From: Cyclobacteriaceae bacterium
GTDB lineage: Bacteria; Bacteroidota; Bacteroidia; Cytophagales; Cyclobacteriaceae
NCBI GenBank assembly: GCA_030589835.1
Contig: JAUUZS010000256.1
Span: forward strand, 1 to 6,498
DNA length: 6,498 nt
Reading direction: 5' to 3'
The translations under genes were made by a program, and so were the position numbers. Positions 1-5,648 of this stretch are shown here, in pieces. The notes beneath the pieces are model-generated. The model was given only the letters and a program-made list of their open reading frames with translations, ran no database searches and had not been told where the DNA came from. Position 1 is the stretch's first letter, and every line of letters starts with the position of its first letter.

Positions 1-123
1 ACTGACGAAGCGCCACTTTGGATGATTGCTTCAGTTTTTATAATTTTACTAGGTGCATGGTATCATTTTTTCCTATCTATTAGTAAATTAATAAAGCTTA
101 AAAAAGCTGGGGAATCCATTTAG
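1..123 (+). CDS. 3' end of a membrane-anchored protein, paralogue of the 4718-5596 product (partial)
   Basis: The first frame is open from base 1 to the TAG at 121-123 and gives 40 residues starting T-D-E-A-P-L-W-M. It contains one strongly hydrophobic membrane segment (about residues 6-28) and a lysine-rich tail (KLIKLKK), which by the positive-inside rule would lie in the cytoplasm. The start T-D-E-A-P-L-W-M matches T-D-A-P-L-W-M in the complete minus-strand protein at 4718-5596. The two also share the L-L-x-A-W pattern, a following histidine and a basic end, so this is read as the C-terminal anchor of a second family member. The missing N-terminal part would be expected to be a signal peptide plus beta-rich periplasmic domain. 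A cytochrome c gene starts 75 bp downstream on the same strand with no terminator between, so co-transcription is likely. No biochemical function is recognised. Confidence 0.8.
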   Translation, partial: TDEAPLWMIASVFIILLGAWYHFFLSISKLIKLKKAGESI

Positions 124-198
124 CATTACATTTGGTATAATATTTGGTTATAAAATAATTATTAGAATAAATTTTTTACACTTTAAATATTTGAAATA

Positions 199-606
199 AT
201 GAAAACAAGATTGAATTCAGCTTTAGCTTTTGGTGTGATTGCGGTATTTGCGTTTGCATTGGTAGCATTTACGGTTCCCCAGGAAGATTGGGAAGTCCCT
301 GCAAAATATAAAAACATGGAAAATGAATTTGCCGGTGAAGATGAAGATGGAATTGGCGAAGATTTGTATAAACAACATTGCAGATCTTGTCATGGAAAAG
401 AAGGCTATGGTGACGGTAGCAAAGCCAAGGAGCTTGATACTGAAATGCGGGACTTAACCTCCGAGGAAGTTCAGGCACAAACCGATGGCGAATTGTTTTA
501 CAAAAGTATTATTGGTCGGGATGAAATGCCAAACTTCGAAAAGAAAATAAGAGATGAAGAAGACCGATGGATGGTTATCAATTTCATGCGTTCATTAGCT
601 GAATAG
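199..606 (+). CDS. Secreted monohaem cytochrome c (class I type)
   Basis: This 135-residue protein has a basic start (MKTR) and a hydrophobic stretch over residues 8-25, serving as a Sec signal peptide or uncleaved anchor. There is no lipobox cysteine, so it is not an obvious lipoprotein. The haem-binding motif C-R-S-C-H is at residues 61-65, followed by GKEGYGDGSKAKEL, the usual pattern of small class I cytochromes. Met110 in DEMPNF is the likely distal haem ligand, and the C-terminal helix (EEDRWMVINFMRSLAE) closes the fold. Such proteins carry single electrons in the periplasm between quinol-oxidising complexes and terminal reductases or oxidases. The gene follows the membrane-anchored partial gene by 75 bp and is followed by a strong terminator, making it the last gene of its operon. 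The ATG has no Shine-Dalgarno sequence, only an A/T-rich leader. The donor and acceptor cannot be told from sequence. Confidence 0.93.
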   Translation: MKTRLNSALAFGVIAVFAFALVAFTVPQEDWEVPAKYKNMENEFAGEDEDGIGEDLYKQHCRSCHGKEGYGDGSKAKELDTEMRDLTSEEVQAQTDGELFYKSIIGRDEMPNFEKKIRDEEDRWMVINFMRSLAE

Positions 607-626
607 TTTTATCATTAACTTTTAAG

Positions 627-656
627 AAAAAGGGAGACAAAGATCTCCCTTTTTTT
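627..656 (+). terminator. Rho-independent terminator after the cytochrome c gene
   Basis: A perfect 11-bp stem is formed by AAAAAGGGAGA (627-637) and TCTCCCTTTTT (644-654), with the six-base loop CAAAGA (638-643) and a T run to 656. It starts 20 bp after the cytochrome stop codon. The A run on the 5' side could let it act in both directions, but no minus-strand gene ends here. Confidence 0.92.
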
Positions 657-808
657 ATGCGCTAACTCCTCCATTTTTATTTTAGATTTCGCAATGCGCA
701 AAGGTTGTGAAATATTCTTTCCAAGATGATTTCATATTCCCATATATTTCTGGTAAATTATTAATTATTTTCATCAATCATCAACTCCGTTTTTTCAAGT
801 AGTATACT

Positions 809-833
809 GATTAATATGTAATTTGTATTAATC
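809..833. promoter_or_regulatory. Perfect inverted repeat, candidate operator for the membrane-protein gene
   Basis: GATTAATA (809-816) and TATTAATC (826-833) are exact reverse complements separated by nine bases. The centre lies about 50 bp upstream of the ATG at 871. The symmetry and place fit a dimeric regulator site over or near the promoter. An A/T-rich chance palindrome is the alternative, and the regulator is unknown. Confidence 0.4.
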
Positions 834-856
834 CGACAAACAGTTTTGCAAAATTG

Positions 857-863
857 AAAGGAG
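857..863 (+). promoter_or_regulatory. Strong Shine-Dalgarno ribosome binding site
   Basis: AAAGGAG lies seven bases before the ATG at 871 and supports that start. It is notable because the other complete starts in the window (199, 3040 and the minus-strand ATG at 5596) show no such sequence. Confidence 0.75.
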
Positions 864-870
864 ATCTATT

Positions 871-2502
871 ATGCCCAAACATGAAATTGAAAATCGTGAT
901 AAGTATGATCTAGTTATTGAAAAAATCCAGACTATCGAAAAGCGACTTAGCGGCATTGAATCGATGCTAAGAATAGAATGGGTAAACCAGGACGGGGAAA
1001 ACAAACCCAGTGAAATACCCGAAGAAGTACATTCTACAGAAAATACTGAATCTAAAATTGTTGAATATGGCTTGGCGTGGCTAGGCAGTATTGTATTCTT
1101 ATTTGGGATAATTTTTCTGATGGGGTATACAAACAGTTTAGGTCATTTAATCTCATCAAAGGTCATAGCCTATTCAGCTACTTTACTGATGATTGCCTTT
1201 TCTTATTTTGCCCGGCATTCTTTTCCTATTCTCGTTCATGTATTGAATATCTGTAGCATGTTGCTCCTTTATTACATCACCCTAAGGTTGCATTTTTTTA
1301 CCGAACATCCCTTGATCTCTTCAAAGGCAATAAATCTTTTATTGCTTTTTATTCTAATTGGGGCTCAGGCATATCATGCTATCAAAAAAAAATCAGAGCT
1401 GCTTGGGACAATAGTTATTTCGCTTTGCATCATTACGGCCATAATTAGCGATTCCACCTACATTACATTTTTGATTCTGGTAGTGACAGCCATAAGTGCG
1501 CTCATATTATTTTATCAGAAATTGTGGTGGAGATTGCTCATCAGCTCATTATTCATGGTGTATCTGACGCATTTATTATGGCTGCTCAACAATCCTGTGT
1601 TGGGCAATGAAATGAAAATAGTCGAGTCACCCCAATATAATATATTGTTCTTGCTCGCTTATGGGATTATTTACGCGCTTTCTATTTTTATCTCCAGGGA
1701 AAAGTGTGAATCAAACGCTGTGCTGATCTCCACTTCTATATGGAATGCCTTGTTTTTTTCTTGTTTAATATTTCTAAATATTGTACCGTTTTATGCTGAA
1801 AATTATGCCTTAATATTCACCGCCATAGCCAGTTTCTGTTTGATCTTCGCCGTGATCTTAAAATTGAAATTAAGTCGGAATTTCGCACCCGCCACTTATG
1901 CATGTTTTGGTTTTATGGCATTTAGTGCTGCTGTTTATGGTTTCTCAGGATTACCAGATGCCTATTTTATCCTGGTACTACAAAGCCTTCTGGTTGTGTC
2001 GATGGCTTTGTGGTTCAGATCTCAAATCATAGTTGTAGCCAATTCATTTTTGTTTGTTTCGATATTACTCGTTTATCTGATCACCTCCGGATCTGTTGAT
2101 GTGATAAACTTTGCCTTTGCCTTTACCGCATTTGCAACCGCCAGAATCCTAAGCTGGAAGAAAGAGCGCTTGACATTGGAGACTGAAGTATTCAGAAATA
2201 TATATCTTTTTGTAGTTTTCTTTATGGTCTTGTTTAGTTTAAATCAAGCTTTACCAAGTCAATACGTGACCTTGGCATGGACGGCAGCAGCTATTGTATT
2301 TTTTGTTTTGAGCATTGTCCTTGGGAAAATAAAATATCGCTGGATGTCCATACTTACCATTGTAGTAACAGGAGGGCATTTATTCTTCATCGATTTGGGA
2401 CAAATGGAAATTGGTTTTCGCGTTATTGCATTTTTAGTCTTTGCTGTAATTTCTATGGGGGTTTCATTATATTACACGAAGCGAATTCATAAAAATAAAT
2501 AA
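871..2502 (+). CDS. Polytopic membrane protein, DUF2339-like
   Basis: This 543-residue protein begins with a charged cytoplasmic segment. Residues 12-33 have a heptad-like pattern (IEKIQTIEKRLSGIESML) that suggests a short coiled coil, followed by an acidic linker (about 40-62). From residue 66 to about 535 it is an almost unbroken series of hydrophobic segments, roughly 16-18 predicted membrane helices with very short loops, ending in the basic tail TKRIHKNK. An N-terminal coiled coil followed by a long run of helices is the layout of DUF2339-type predicted membrane proteins, but that assignment rests on overall architecture and not on a diagnostic motif. No catalytic motif, haem site or transporter signature is visible. 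It has its own leader and a strong ribosome binding site, is separated from the cytochrome gene by a terminator and from the next gene by 537 bp, and so is probably transcribed alone. Its role is unknown. No terminator is seen after its stop. Confidence 0.85.
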   Translation: MPKHEIENRDKYDLVIEKIQTIEKRLSGIESMLRIEWVNQDGENKPSEIPEEVHSTENTESKIVEYGLAWLGSIVFLFGIIFLMGYTNSLGHLISSKVIAYSATLLMIAFSYFARHSFPILVHVLNICSMLLLYYITLRLHFFTEHPLISSKAINLLLLFILIGAQAYHAIKKKSELLGTIVISLCIITAIISDSTYITFLILVVTAISALILFYQKLWWRLLISSLFMVYLTHLLWLLNNPVLGNEMKIVESPQYNILFLLAYGIIYALSIFISREKCESNAVLISTSIWNALFFSCLIFLNIVPFYAENYALIFTAIASFCLIFAVILKLKLSRNFAPATYACFGFMAFSAAVYGFSGLPDAYFILVLQSLLVVSMALWFRSQIIVVANSFLFVSILLVYLITSGSVDVINFAFAFTAFATARILSWKKERLTLETEVFRNIYLFVVFFMVLFSLNQALPSQYVTLAWTAAAIVFFVLSIVLGKIKYRWMSILTIVVTGGHLFFIDLGQMEIGFRVIAFLVFAVISMGVSLYYTKRIHKNK

Positions 2503-2754
2503 CAAGGAAATTCTCAAGCCAAATGTAAAACTTAACAAATAGGTATTCATAGCGTTAGTAAAAAAACTCAAGTGTGATGGCTGCCCGTCAAATCAATTGT
2601 TAAGGACAAAGTTTATCAATCCCAATTATATATGTAAAGTTTAAGATTGCGAGCGCAAGGAATTGATTGTCAGCAATATAGAATAGTATTACATTTTGAA
2701 TATATCCTTAATAACTAGGAACAATGTTTTTGTTACAGCTAAATCAATTTCTGA

Positions 2755-2770
2755 CTGTCCGGCGAGGCAG
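2755..2770. repeat. GC-rich hairpin-like patch, possible dispersed repeat remnant
   Basis: In an A/T-rich setting this short patch reads CTG-T-CC-GGCGA-GG-CAG. It can pair CTGCC with GGCAG if one T is bulged, leaving a GGCGA loop. The abrupt base-composition change and hairpin form resemble short intergenic repeat elements. A single copy in this window cannot prove it. Confidence 0.25.
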
Positions 2771-2810
2771 GCTTTTATTTCGGTGCGTAAAGGAATCAAT
2801 AATTAGTTAC

Positions 2811-2831
2811 CACATTATTCGGCTTAATGTG
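2811..2831. promoter_or_regulatory. Seven-bp inverted repeat, candidate operator or hairpin
   Basis: CACATTA (2811-2817) and TAATGTG (2825-2831) are exact reverse complements around the seven-base centre TTCGGCT. It lies about 210 bp upstream of the heptahaem cytochrome start. Symmetry and size suit a dimeric regulator; as RNA it would be a 7-bp hairpin with no T run, so it is not a terminator. Confidence 0.35.
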
Positions 2832-2913
2832 ACCCAAACAATTATGTCTTATCCATCTAATATTTGCTCAGATCTGTACTAAAGACAAATCCATTATAAA
2901 AATCTCCTTGATT

Positions 2914-2929
2914 CATGATCTAAATCATG
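2914..2929. promoter_or_regulatory. Crp/Fnr-family site, FNR-like palindrome (upstream copy)
   Basis: CATGAT-CTAA-ATCATG is a perfect 16-bp palindrome. Its TGAT-N4-ATCA centre matches the core of FNR/DNR-type sites (TTGAT-N4-ATCAA), differing only at the outermost base of each half. The centre is 43 bp from the second palindrome at 2957-2972, and the two share TGA-N6-TCA in the same register. It likely controls the cytochrome gene starting at 3040. Confidence 0.55.
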
Positions 2930-2956
2930 GTTATTACATTTATTATAATTGATCTT

Positions 2957-2972
2957 TGTGACAACCATCACA
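2957..2972. promoter_or_regulatory. Crp/Fnr-family site, CRP-consensus palindrome (proximal copy)
   Basis: TGTGA-CAACCA-TCACA is an exact match to the classic CRP half-sites with six-base spacing. Its centre is about 75 bp before the cytochrome ATG. If the weak promoter at 2982-3014 is real, the site would sit roughly 56 bp before the transcription start, a usual activator position. Which Crp/Fnr family member binds it cannot be told from sequence. Confidence 0.6.
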
Positions 2973-3039
2973 TATGATGTTTTTGATGTCAAGATTATGT
3001 GTAAAATAGTATTTTTTAAAACCATTTATCCCAATTAGT

Positions 3040-4542
3040 ATGAAGCTCCCAAAGTCGTATTACAACTCCGTATCGTTCGTCGGAACAATCATAGCAGGCA
3101 TGAGTTTGTTCATGATCATCTTGTTTAGCATAGTAGGCTTTCTTTATGAAGATACCAGTTCTTATTTAGGCCTCTTTATTTTTATCATTCTTCCGGGATT
3201 TTTAATTGTTGGCCTGGTAGTTATACCCATTGGTATGATGATCGAAGTAAAAAGAAGGAAAAAACGAGAGCTTGAATACATCAAAAAGGGCTGGCCAATT
3301 ATTGACTTAAACGTTCCCAGGTACAGAAATGCCATTCTTATTTTTAGTATAGGAACCATCATTCTGTTTATTCTTTCTTCTATCGGCAGTTATGAAGCTT
3401 TTCATTATACAGAATCTGTTGAATTTTGCGGCACCTTGTGCCATGATGTAATGGAACCCGAATACGTGGCATATCAAAATTCCCCTCATGCCAGAGTTGC
3501 ATGTGTGGCATGTCATGTGGGTACCGGTGCGGACTGGTATATGAGGTCTAAATTATCTGGGTTAAGGCAGGTTTACGCAGTATTAACGGATGATTTTGAT
3601 CGACCAATCGGTACACCAATCCATGACCTAAGGCCCGCACGTGAAACATGTGAAGAATGTCATTGGCCGGAAAAATTTTACTCAAGAAATTTACGTCAAA
3701 CAAAGCATTTTCTCACAGATAGCCTAAATTCTCAATGGAACATAACCCTTCAAATGAAGATAGGCCCGGAACAGAGCGCGTTGGGGCTTTCCGAAGGAAT
3801 TCACTGGCATATCAATCCAAATGTAAAAATAGATTACATTCCAAAAAGGGATAATAGAAAAGATATTCCATGGGTCAAATACACAAACCTTGAAACAGGT
3901 GAAGTCACGATATATGAAGATGAAGAAAATGCCCTTAGTGAAAAGAAAATGGCCGCAGCAGTAGAGCGGAGCATGGACTGCATGGATTGTCATAACAGGC
4001 CTTCACATCATTATTTCACACCCCAGGAATTTATTGATCATGGTCTCATTTCCGGCAGGATCCCTCATGATCTTCCGTTTATTAAGAAAATAGCCATGGA
4101 TTTGTTTATCGACCCATATGACACAAAGGACACAGCAATTCATACGATCAAAACATATACAAAGGAGTATTATGCTGAGAAAATGCCTGAAATCCTGGAA
4201 ACAAGGGAGGCGGACATCGATAAAGCAATTGAAGGAATGATTTATGAGTTCTCACAAAATATTTTCCCTGAAATGATGGTGAGTTGGGATGAATATGATA
4301 GTCATATCGGTCATAAAACATATAATGGATGCTTCAGGTGCCATGACGACAATCATAAAAGCGAGGATGGCAAAGTGATATCGAAAGATTGTAACATTTG
4401 TCATACGATAGTTCTTCAAGGTAAACCTGGCGAAGAGCAATTTACATCAGTGGCAGACGCACTTGATTTTGTACATCCCAAGGAACTTGAAGATGGATGG
4501 GAAGAAGATTTATGTACAGAATGCCACCGGTATTTGTATTAG
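3040..4542 (+). CDS. Membrane-anchored NapC/NirT-like heptahaem cytochrome c
   Basis: This 500-residue protein has three membrane helices (about residues 12-35, 43-68 and 97-117). The basic loop KRRKKRE (71-77) is cytoplasmic, so everything after helix 3 is periplasmic. Seven haem-attachment motifs follow. The first is the expanded form C130-x3-C134-H135. Ordinary C-x2-C-H motifs then have their first cysteine at 155, 204, 314, 431, 451 and 492. Helix 3 followed by haem 1, Met138, SPHARV and CVACHVG (to 161) is the NapC/NirT/NrfH quinol-dehydrogenase arrangement. Those family members are usually under 200 residues with four haems, so this protein is extended by an N-terminal helix pair, a haem-free insert (about 209-313) and a C-terminal three-haem section. 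Its expected role is to take electrons from menaquinol to periplasmic acceptors; the acceptor is unknown. It stands alone between a 537-bp leader with Crp/Fnr-type sites and a terminator. Its ATG lacks a Shine-Dalgarno sequence. Confidence 0.9.
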   Translation: MKLPKSYYNSVSFVGTIIAGMSLFMIILFSIVGFLYEDTSSYLGLFIFIILPGFLIVGLVVIPIGMMIEVKRRKKRELEYIKKGWPIIDLNVPRYRNAILIFSIGTIILFILSSIGSYEAFHYTESVEFCGTLCHDVMEPEYVAYQNSPHARVACVACHVGTGADWYMRSKLSGLRQVYAVLTDDFDRPIGTPIHDLRPARETCEECHWPEKFYSRNLRQTKHFLTDSLNSQWNITLQMKIGPEQSALGLSEGIHWHINPNVKIDYIPKRDNRKDIPWVKYTNLETGEVTIYEDEENALSEKKMAAAVERSMDCMDCHNRPSHHYFTPQEFIDHGLISGRIPHDLPFIKKIAMDLFIDPYDTKDTAIHTIKTYTKEYYAEKMPEILETREADIDKAIEGMIYEFSQNIFPEMMVSWDEYDSHIGHKTYNGCFRCHDDNHKSEDGKVISKDCNICHTIVLQGKPGEEQFTSVADALDFVHPKELEDGWEEDLCTECHRYLY

Positions 4543-4543
4543 G

Positions 4544-4585
4544 TTTCCAGAAATATGCCGATCGGCAATATGGTTAATCTGGAAA
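4544..4585. repeat. Nested inverted repeats just after the cytochrome stop codon
   Basis: TTTCCAG (4544-4550) and CTGGAAA (4579-4585) are exact reverse complements and enclose the perfect palindrome GCCGATCGGC (4557-4566), itself flanked by ATAT at 4553-4556 and 4568-4571. In RNA this could fold into a two-tier hairpin beginning two bases after the stop codon. It lacks a T run and is separate from the true terminator at 4597-4629. Confidence 0.45.
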
Positions 4586-4596
4586 AGCTCTTAACT

Positions 4597-4629
4597 AAAA
4601 AAAAGGCTCTGCAAAGAGCCTTTTTTTTT
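4597..4629. terminator. Bidirectional Rho-independent terminator between convergent genes
   Basis: The stem pairs AAAAAAAAGGCTCT (4597-4610) with AGAGCCTTTTTTTT (4615-4628) around the loop GCAA (4611-4614). The core is GGCTCT/AGAGCC, with an A run on one side and a T run on the other. It therefore reads as a terminator on both strands, serving the plus-strand cytochrome ending at 4542 and the minus-strand gene ending at 4718. Confidence 0.92.
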
Positions 4630-4717
4630 AATATATTTTAGTTTGAAATGAGATAGAAAGGTTCAAATCTTTTCCTGCATAGACATAAAATTTTATCCAG
4701 CTAACCAAGAACGTGCG

Positions 4718-5596
4718 TTAACCTTTCCGCTTAATTGCGAGGAACAAATACATAATGTATGCATAATGAAACCATACGGCAGAAAGCAAAACGATAAGGG
4801 TGTAAACCATCCATAATGGAGCATCGGTATCACCTAGCCCCCGTCTTTCCTCAATAATTACTGGGGGCCTTGGTTTCCCCCAATCTTTATGGTCTATGGT
4901 TTCTACATTTCCATAATCCCTGCTTTCTTCAATTTTTGCTATAATGGTAAGGTTGCCAATCGAGTCTCCAGGTAAGGTTATCGGGAACTCCAGGGAGCCT
5001 TCACCGTTTTCAAGTTCTACTTCGCCAATATTTAGCAGACTAAACTGACGGGGCACATAAAAGAAGACGTCTTCATCAACCGCGATTTCCTCACCACCTG
5101 CATCGACTTGATGTGCAGAGACGACGATCGTTTTTACCGAATCAATTTCAATGAATGAAATTTTCATATTTACGGCTTTGATACCTATATCCTTAGAAAT
5201 GTCATTATACTTTTCATTACCACTGAATATGGCTCGATAAATAAATTCTCCTTCAGAATTCGCCAAGATATTTCGGTCTTTACTTAGCTCAAGTGTGGCA
5301 ACACCATCCGCTGTCGTCATGGCTTTACCTAAAAAGTTCTCAGAAGTATCTGAAACGTTATAAAATTCAATTTCACTATCTGCTATTTTTTTCCTTCCTC
5401 GTTCACCTTTTATTCGTGCTGTCAGCGTAGCCGCCAGCTTATTATGGTCATCGGATTGGGTGAATTCCATATTGATATATGTACGATGTTTTTCGACTTT
5501 ATCCTGTGCGAAAGTTATCGTATGCATGAAATACAAAACCGTTAGTGCAAGACTAAAGATTACCTTCCGTATATATTTATTATAACTATAAATCAT
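4718..5596 (-). CDS. Secreted beta-rich protein with C-terminal membrane anchor (unrecognised family)
   Basis: This 292-residue protein has a signal peptide (basic YNKYIRK, hydrophobic 12-29, likely cleavage after TFA at 28-30). The periplasmic part (about 31-255) consists of alternating strands with spaced glycines and acidic residues. Segments such as EIEFYNVSD...FLGKAMTTADGVATLEL and YRAIFSGNEKYND look like bacterial Ig-like beta-sandwich domains, probably two in tandem. A proline-rich linker (KPRPPVI, 241-247) leads to TDAPLWM and a single membrane helix (about 261-287) ending in KRKG. There is no haem motif, Fe-S cysteine set or enzyme signature. It lies 52 bp downstream of the NrfD-like gene on the same strand, so the two are probably one operon. 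The anchor resembles the fragment at bases 1-123, showing at least two family members at this locus. An accessory or scaffolding subunit of an NrfD-type complex is a reasonable inference; the function is not established. The start lacks a Shine-Dalgarno sequence. Confidence 0.85.
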   Translation of the reverse strand: MIYSYNKYIRKVIFSLALTVLYFMHTITFAQDKVEKHRTYINMEFTQSDDHNKLAATLTARIKGERGRKKIADSEIEFYNVSDTSENFLGKAMTTADGVATLELSKDRNILANSEGEFIYRAIFSGNEKYNDISKDIGIKAVNMKISFIEIDSVKTIVVSAHQVDAGGEEIAVDEDVFFYVPRQFSLLNIGEVELENGEGSLEFPITLPGDSIGNLTIIAKIEESRDYGNVETIDHKDWGKPRPPVIIEERRGLGDTDAPLWMVYTLIVLLSAVWFHYAYIMYLFLAIKRKG

Positions 5597-5648
5597 AAGT
5601 TTGAATTTAGATTTTTCACAAAATATTATCTAAGGTTTACATTGATCA

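Larger units (their letters stand above)
607..870. other. Intergenic region between cytochrome c terminator and membrane-protein gene
   Basis: Apart from the terminator, this 264-bp stretch has no credible coding region. It holds an imperfect hairpin at 686-713: ATTTCGCAA against TTGTGAAAT, nine pairs if one G-U is allowed, with a ten-base loop that contains TGCGCA. It also holds a perfect 8-bp inverted repeat at 809-833 and a strong Shine-Dalgarno sequence at 857-863. No convincing sigma-70 or Bacteroidota-type (-33 TTTG / -7 TAnnTTTG) promoter was found. TATACT at 803-808 is only a weak -10 candidate. Confidence 0.6.
2503..3039. other. Long non-coding region upstream of the heptahaem cytochrome gene
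   Basis: This 537-bp stretch contains no convincing coding region on either strand and no tRNA-like cloverleaf was recognised. It holds an 8-bp inverted repeat pair AATCAATT (2591-2598) and AATTGATT (2661-2668); a direct repeat of AAAGTTTA (2608-2615 and 2636-2643); a small palindrome TTGCG-AG-CGCAA (2647-2658); and a GC-rich hairpin-like patch at 2755-2770. It also holds a 7-bp inverted repeat at 2811-2831 and two Crp/Fnr-type palindromes at 2914-2929 and 2957-2972. A weak Bacteroidota-style promoter can be drawn from TTTG at 2982-2985 to TAGTATTT at 3007-3014 (21-bp spacer, imperfect -7 box). It could be a long regulatory region, an unrecognised small RNA, or the remains of a lost gene. Confidence 0.6.

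Noticed and set aside
131..157. Two adjacent TTTGGT...ATAATA-like units before the cytochrome c gene, and a possible promoter
   Set aside because: The units match only loosely, are A/T-rich, and no -33/-7 or -35/-10 pair with proper spacing could be drawn.
269..478. Minus-strand frame of 69 codons across the cytochrome c gene
   Set aside because: It is antisense to a clear cytochrome with signal peptide, CxxCH and Met ligand, and has no features of its own.
2277..2492. Plus-strand frame of 71 codons inside the DUF2339-like gene
   Set aside because: It overlaps the strongly hydrophobic coding frame, and its mixed composition (rich in Cys, His and Phe) is typical of an out-of-frame reading of membrane helices.
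2577..2603. Tiny ATG-initiated frame of eight codons in the non-coding region
   Set aside because: Too short, no ribosome binding site, no link to a downstream gene; chance.
3162..4440. Four minus-strand open frames (3162-3362, 3307-3516, 3724-3993, 4252-4440) inside the heptahaem cytochrome
   Set aside because: They lie antisense to a gene with seven haem motifs and have no signal peptide, domain pattern or ribosome binding site; they are frame shadows.
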